A stretch of 64,000 nt of DNA from Spirodela intermedia (taxonomy: Eukaryota; Streptophyta; Magnoliopsida; Alismatales; Araceae). The position numbers were made by a program, and so were the translations under genes. A model generated the notes under the pieces. It was given only the letters and a program-made list of their open reading frames with translations, had not been told where the DNA came from and did not search any database. Position 1 is the stretch's first letter. Every line of letters begins with the position of its first letter. The stretch lies in NCBI GenBank assembly GCA_902729315.2, contig LR746268.1, forward strand, positions 3,651,501-3,715,500, written 5' to 3'. This document shows positions 58,984 to 64,000 of the stretch, piece after piece.

Positions 58984-59117
58984 GGGAGCCCTGCTGTTCA
59001 GATTCGGCTGCGGTGGAGATCGGTTTAAGATCTCTCCATTATTTTGAGCGGCGGCTTGATTTGGCTACGGTGGTGATCTGATTTCTGTTGCAGAAGATTT
59101 GTGGGAGAGAAAGAAGG

Positions 59118-62100
59118 ATGAACACGCCGAAGAAGAGGAACTTTAAGATAGAGGCTTTCAAGCACCGGGTGGAGGTTGATCCAAAGTACGCAGAGAAGAC
59201 CTGGAAGGTGCTGGAGCACGCGATACACGAGATTTACAATCACAATGCTAGTGGGCTCAGCTTCGAGGAGCTCTACAGGTTAGGATTGTCCCTATCACTT
59301 ATTGCTGTAGTTGTTTTATTCCAAGAGTGAAGTTTTTCATCGTACAGTGCAATTTTTGGATTGTCTATGGTTACAAGGCTAGCGCGTGCGTCATAATTGC
59401 GCTCGTCAATGTTAGCAATGTTATTTCGATGCAGACGGTATGGTTTTTGTTGAAGTTTGGTGGATTTATGCCTCTTTATTGTTTATTTTGGTTTGGGTAA
59501 GGTGATTGACTGATGTTTTTGAATCTATATGTTTTCTCCATGGTGATATAATATGTGACTATCAATGTCTTCAGGCAGTGCTTTATCGTGAATAGTTCTG
59601 TCATTTCATTCATTGGTTTGGATGTCTTGCTCAACATTGAAGAGGTTCAGATGTGCGGCCCACACAAACCTGTTACATATGGACAAAATCTATTTCGTAC
59701 GGAGATATTTGAGGGAACCATAGATGTTTGGATGGAAGATTAAATGGGAGGATGTATTGAGATAATTGGGACGATTTTTAGGGCGTGGAGCCATCAGAGT
59801 ATGTGAAAGACATGGAAAAGGAGGAGAAGGCTATATAGGGGCTAGAGAAGTGGAAGTGAACAGATGTGTGGTGAACACAAGATCTCGTAGGACGAGGGGC
59901 TTCCTCCCTCTGCTTCACCCCCTGCAATCGGTTTTTAGAATCCATAGGCGTTCAAAAACCGAAACCCTAATTACTGGATGATCACTCTTGAAATTTCATT
60001 ATCACATACCTCCCACAGTCGAATTGAACAGACCTAATACAAATCCAAAAATTTGTGTGAGATATATTTTGCCAATCTATTGCCATGATGCTACTTTACC
60101 AATCGATTCACAGGTCTCTGACATACTCATCTCCAACGATTTTCTAACAAGCGGCAATGAAACTTATAACTTGTTAAAATCTTACTATTTTCCAATTTGA
60201 TCCGATATATAGCTTATTATTTTTTCCACTTTGAATGAAAAGAAAATGTTGAAATCGAAAGGAGAACAGATGCCATGAAAATCCCCCCGTTCAAGTAATA
60301 AAAGCATGATAGTCCCAAAGCCATCTAGATTCTTCTCTGGTGATGAGAACTCTCCCCTCATGGAAGAAAACGAGGTCCTGAGTAATGAGCCATAAAAACT
60401 TCTTTGATAAAATTTCGTTTACAGAAAAGAATTAATCCTAGATTTCAGGTTTTCCAATCTTTCATGATTGCCATTAATAAAGATAGCCTGAGAGCAGTGA
60501 TAACCTAGGATCTGTGGTGGCTACTTTCCTTCGTAGCAATTTTATTTTAAGGCACTCTTTTTACGAGCAAATCAATCTTTCTGGGGAGCTAGTTCCCAGC
60601 CCACCATCCTTCCTAGCCTAGTGATAGCTCCGTGATGAAGGAGATAGGGGTGACGAGACAGAAATGAGATATTTCCAGAAGCAGGTACGCTTAAAAGAGT
60701 GCATAATATCTCACTGATCAAGTGCTCCCACCCCAATGATGAACCTGACCAAACAATCTGGCAAAGCTGTGGGACAAAACGACTAAATATTACAAGAACC
60801 TTTCTTTTGTTAGCCATTTTTTTGTGTATGGAGTTCAACTTCATCGGAAAAAAGAAGGCAAAGGAACTAAGAAAGAATGTCTCGATAAGGGGCTTTGAGT
60901 GACGACTGATTGACTAGGCTTTCCTTCAATGCAAGAAGCATCGAATTGTATTAGTGGGATAGCTTACTTCAATACTCCCCAAGCCAGGAAAGCTGGTGTT
61001 TGTGAGTGCGCTCACATCTGAAACTAATTACATTGCTCTTTACGATGCTAAAAATCATTTTTTTTGGCTACATTTGAAGGATGATATTTACTGGAGGCAG
61101 AAAGTTTTTATTTAGATATACTATGTAGATAAAAAATCTATAGAATAAATAAACTAGCCTCTAATCTCTAGTAACCAGTATAATATTGCATGGATTCATC
61201 ACATATCCCCCAGACAGAGATTTGGAAACGTAGAATTCATGTTTTTTGTATAGGCCGATTTTATAGTTGATATTTCAGATAAAATAAATCATATCTCATA
61301 ATTTTTTTCTTTTGGTAACCTATCTTTTATCTTGAATTTGCTCCATGAGAGAGACAAACGACTCGATGTCTCACGATTATCCAATTTATCTCTAGATTGG
61401 TGCCTATTTCATCATCGATCTTCTTCAGAAATATCTCCTCGTTTCATGTTTTTATAATTGATCCTCTGATGGATTTCTTTTCTATCAATAAACAACTCAA
61501 AGAATATCCTTCCCATCTCTCATCTGAGACATGGGCTCACAGAAGAGAACCTTGAGGAGAGAAAGAAAGTAAGAGTGGAGGAGGGGAAGGAGAGGAATGA
61601 TTGAGAGGATGGAAATGATTATGTAGAAATGAAGACTTTGGCAGATCGGGTGAGAGACTCAATCGGTGGACTGACGACGCCGTGGATGTGTCATTTGAAG
61701 GTGATGAGTAGATTACAATTGAGTATTGCTTGGAAGGCTTGGGGTTGGCACCTTGGTGAGTGAGTTCACAACAATGGAAGAAAGAGAAAACGGAAGAAAT
61801 CATTAAGATGGTGAAGTCGGTGAGGGAGAGGACGATAACACATTAGCATAGCTATCAGGATTATCAAATGGAGCATTAAGGGATGACACGTGAAGGAGAA
61901 GAATTGTGCTGTGGCAGCTCCTATTGCGATGTAATTTTGGCGTGCTTTGTATAGTAGAGAAAAATGTGAGGATGGAAAACAGGAGATTGTGAAGGGGTTT
62001 AGTTGACTGTCAACTAGAGGCATGGCTTTGCCAGTGGTAGAGAGATTAGCTGGGGAAGTGATCCTATGGAATGAGTACATGTCTGGGTAATAGGTTTCTT

Positions 62101-64000
62101 GTAGGAGAGGAGGCATTGCGATATCCAACCCTTTAGGATTCCAAACCGGGTTGTGGGGGATTTTTTGTTATGCAGACCCATTTGGGAATCATTATTGGTG
62201 ATTAATGGAAAACCTTTCTGACCTGAAGTATAATAGGGGACTTCAAATTGTTATTACAGCTAAGAAGAAAAACATGGGATGCGATACACAGGGGCAAGAT
62301 TGAACGCATCACAGACTACATTGCTGGGGTGACTATAATTGCTATATGCACTATCAGCAATCAGTGCAACTGGTGTGAACCCAAGGAAGACGCTTCTGAT
62401 TACGGGTTGATAAGTTTCTTTTTTGCCAAGTTACTGGACACTTTTGGAACCCTGATAATGAAAACTAGTTCATATTACATCACTTGCCTAACTTTTTAAG
62501 AGCACTGTTTGTACATGAAGAAGCACATTTTCAGTTTCGGGAGGTGATGGTTGAGAAAAGGGGGGATGCACTGTGGTACTAAAAAGGACTTTGTTGACAT
62601 GCTGAGGGGGGAGAGCAATCATCGGTTTAATACTAACATTGTTCTATGTGATACGCCTGGAACACCCAGAGGGACGAGCTGGAAGATTGACTTTTTCTAA
62701 AAAATAAGGGAGGGGCTCGATGCTTTTGAAGAAAGTTGTGGCAAATGAAGAAGACGCGCGAAACAAAAATGTGTCAAAAGTTTAGTGATATGTGAGACTA
62801 CAAAGGGAAGAATGGTGCTGGTAACAAAGATGGATTGATAAACAAGTGAAGGGATCAAAGATACAACATATTTCCCCATGTTGATGTGAGGGTGGAGAAT
62901 ACTATTAGGGTTGTGAAGCATGGAGAGCAAGAGACTACCAAGGGAATTAGTCGGTGTAAATTGTCAGTATATCCATAGTATTCATGAAGGAAGATTGATG
63001 GGAACTTTAGTGGAGGAATCGATCCCCAAAAGATCAAAGGTAGAAGCAGGTGAGCATTGTAGGCCCTTTGAATCTGTGGTGTGAATGTATTGTTCTTGCT
63101 TCAGTAGGGAATGGATCAATGGATCCGAACGGTTTTACTTTAGTTGTTTTTCAATAGTTATATGGAGTTCTACAGAGGGAAAGCTCAGTAGAGGGTTTTC
63201 AAAACTAGATCAGACAGTAGATGATCTCTGAGGTCGTCAATTTGTTGAATGGGAGAACAAAGAATCATCATAGAAATCCTTGTAACAAAACTAGCGATAA
63301 GTTAGGCTCCATTGCACTGCTATCATAGGTTTTAGGACAATAGGGGACCAATGAAGCGAGCCAATCATCTCACTCCTTTGGCGATAAGACATGGGACCTT
63401 GACGAAACCCACGGACTGGCATTTTTTGCAGACAATGGACACTAGTAAAACTGGTTTTGATTAAATTGGCAGAGGGGAGTGCCCCTGTTATTAGAGCTGC
63501 TGATTGGTTCTCTCATGGTTTGAACATCAGGAGATTTAAGTTGTCTTCTCAGTATGCAGATCAGCAAGCGAATGTCTCTAGACAAGCCGCTGATGTTTTC
63601 CAGCATTCACACTCTCATGTGTGGTAGTTTGACGTATGAAAGAATACCCCTGATGCATGCCATAACATTAAGTCACGGCAATTTCTTCGGTCAGGGCATA
63701 TTTTAAAAAGGAAAATCAATAGTCATCACATGAATTCATTACGACTGAGATCCATGATTACAATCTCTCAAATTCAGGAACGCCTACAACATGGTGCTGC
63801 ACAAGTTTGGAGATAAGCTTTACTCGGGCCTCATCGCCACAATGACGTTGCACCTGAAAGAAATATCCAAGTCCATAGAGGCCGCTCAGGGTGGTCTGTT
63901 CCTCGAGGAGCTCAACAGGAAATGGGGAGAGCACAACAAGGCGTTGCAGATGATACGGGACATCCTGATGTACATGGACAGGACCTACGTCTCTAATAAC
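59118..64000 (+). CDS. CUL3: Cullin-3 (CUL3), N-terminal part only
   Basis: Exon 1 is 59118-59278 and exon 2 begins at 63778 and runs past the window end; the intron (GTTAGG...TTCAG, 4,499 bases) is in phase 2. The visible 128 residues read [80 protein letters not shown] and [14 protein letters not shown], which is nearly identical to the first cullin repeat of plant CUL3A/B. CUL3 is the scaffold of CRL3 ubiquitin ligases: this N-terminal region binds BTB-domain substrate adaptors, and the missing C-terminus binds RBX1 and is neddylated. Full-length proteins have about 730 residues, so about 600 lie outside. The Met at 59118 matches the family start. CUL3 acts in ethylene, light, ABA and embryo development pathways. 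Confidence 0.95.
59279..63777. other. Long first intron of CUL3
   Basis: No conserved coding frame. 61500-63700 has many short interrupted frames on both strands and a base composition less AT-rich than other intergenic DNA here, suggesting a decayed insertion, but no transposon domain could be identified. Confidence 0.45.

Noticed and set aside
1-64000. CRISPR arrays, prokaryotic operons, phage or organelle insertions
   Set aside because: No regular direct repeats with spacers, no Shine-Dalgarno-led gene strings and no plastid or mitochondrial gene sequence was seen; all supported genes are nuclear plant genes.

Overview
The window is nuclear DNA from a flowering plant. Genes are split by short GT-AG introns, exons are GC-rich against AT-rich intergenic DNA, and the recognisable products are plant-specific families (plant-expanded mTERF, PPR5/EMB2453, HVA22, a PLDrp1-type disordered protein) or eukaryotic housekeeping proteins (RPS9/uS4, EB1, MOG1, CUL3). 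Strongly GC-biased coding exons beside AT-rich spacers fit a monocot, but the species cannot be fixed from this sequence. Layout: 1-5.9 kb is retrotransposon-derived. It holds the right-hand end of a decayed Ty3/gypsy element lying on the minus strand (gag remnant, primer-binding site, 1.94-kb LTR) plus a second LTR fragment. A doubtful small cysteine-rich peptide lies near 5.9-6.3 kb. Two tandem intronless mTERF genes occupy 7.9-11.0 kb. A nested cluster of fragments of the same LTR family, in both orientations, fills 12.4-15.8 kb. PPR5 (2 exons) is at 17.3-19.6 kb, followed convergently by a 2-exon PLDrp1-like gene on the minus strand (20.2-21.9 kb). A broken F-box/kelch (SKIP11-like) pseudogene with a recent 100-bp internal duplication lies at 25.7-26.5 kb. 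EB1 (8 exons, minus) spans 27.8-31.7 kb behind a GC-rich, ACGT-rich upstream region. 32.6-36.9 kb is AT-rich repeat debris. RPS9 (3 exons, plus) is at 37.1-39.3 kb. 39.3-49.1 kb is again repeat-dominated, with another large LTR copy (41.76-43.38 kb) and a Ty1/copia integrase/reverse-transcriptase remnant (46.8-48.4 kb, minus). An HVA22-like gene (5 exons including a 27-nt exon, minus) spans 49.2-53.1 kb and carries a large GA-rich array in its first intron. A MOG1 homologue (7 exons, minus) lies at 53.9-57.0 kb. CUL3 starts at 59.1 kb and runs off the right edge after a 4.5-kb first intron. The genes are independent single-transcript loci, not an operon or a dedicated pathway. Exon structures were derived by reading splice sites by hand and checking phase and agreement with remembered family sequences; every exon joins in frame. 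I see no CRISPR array, phage, prokaryotic defence island or RNA gene. I found no convincing new biological system. The most distinctive items are the multi-copy LTR family with its rearranged copies, the freshly duplicated kelch pseudogene, the ordered GA array inside HVA22, and the short, tail-less EB1.
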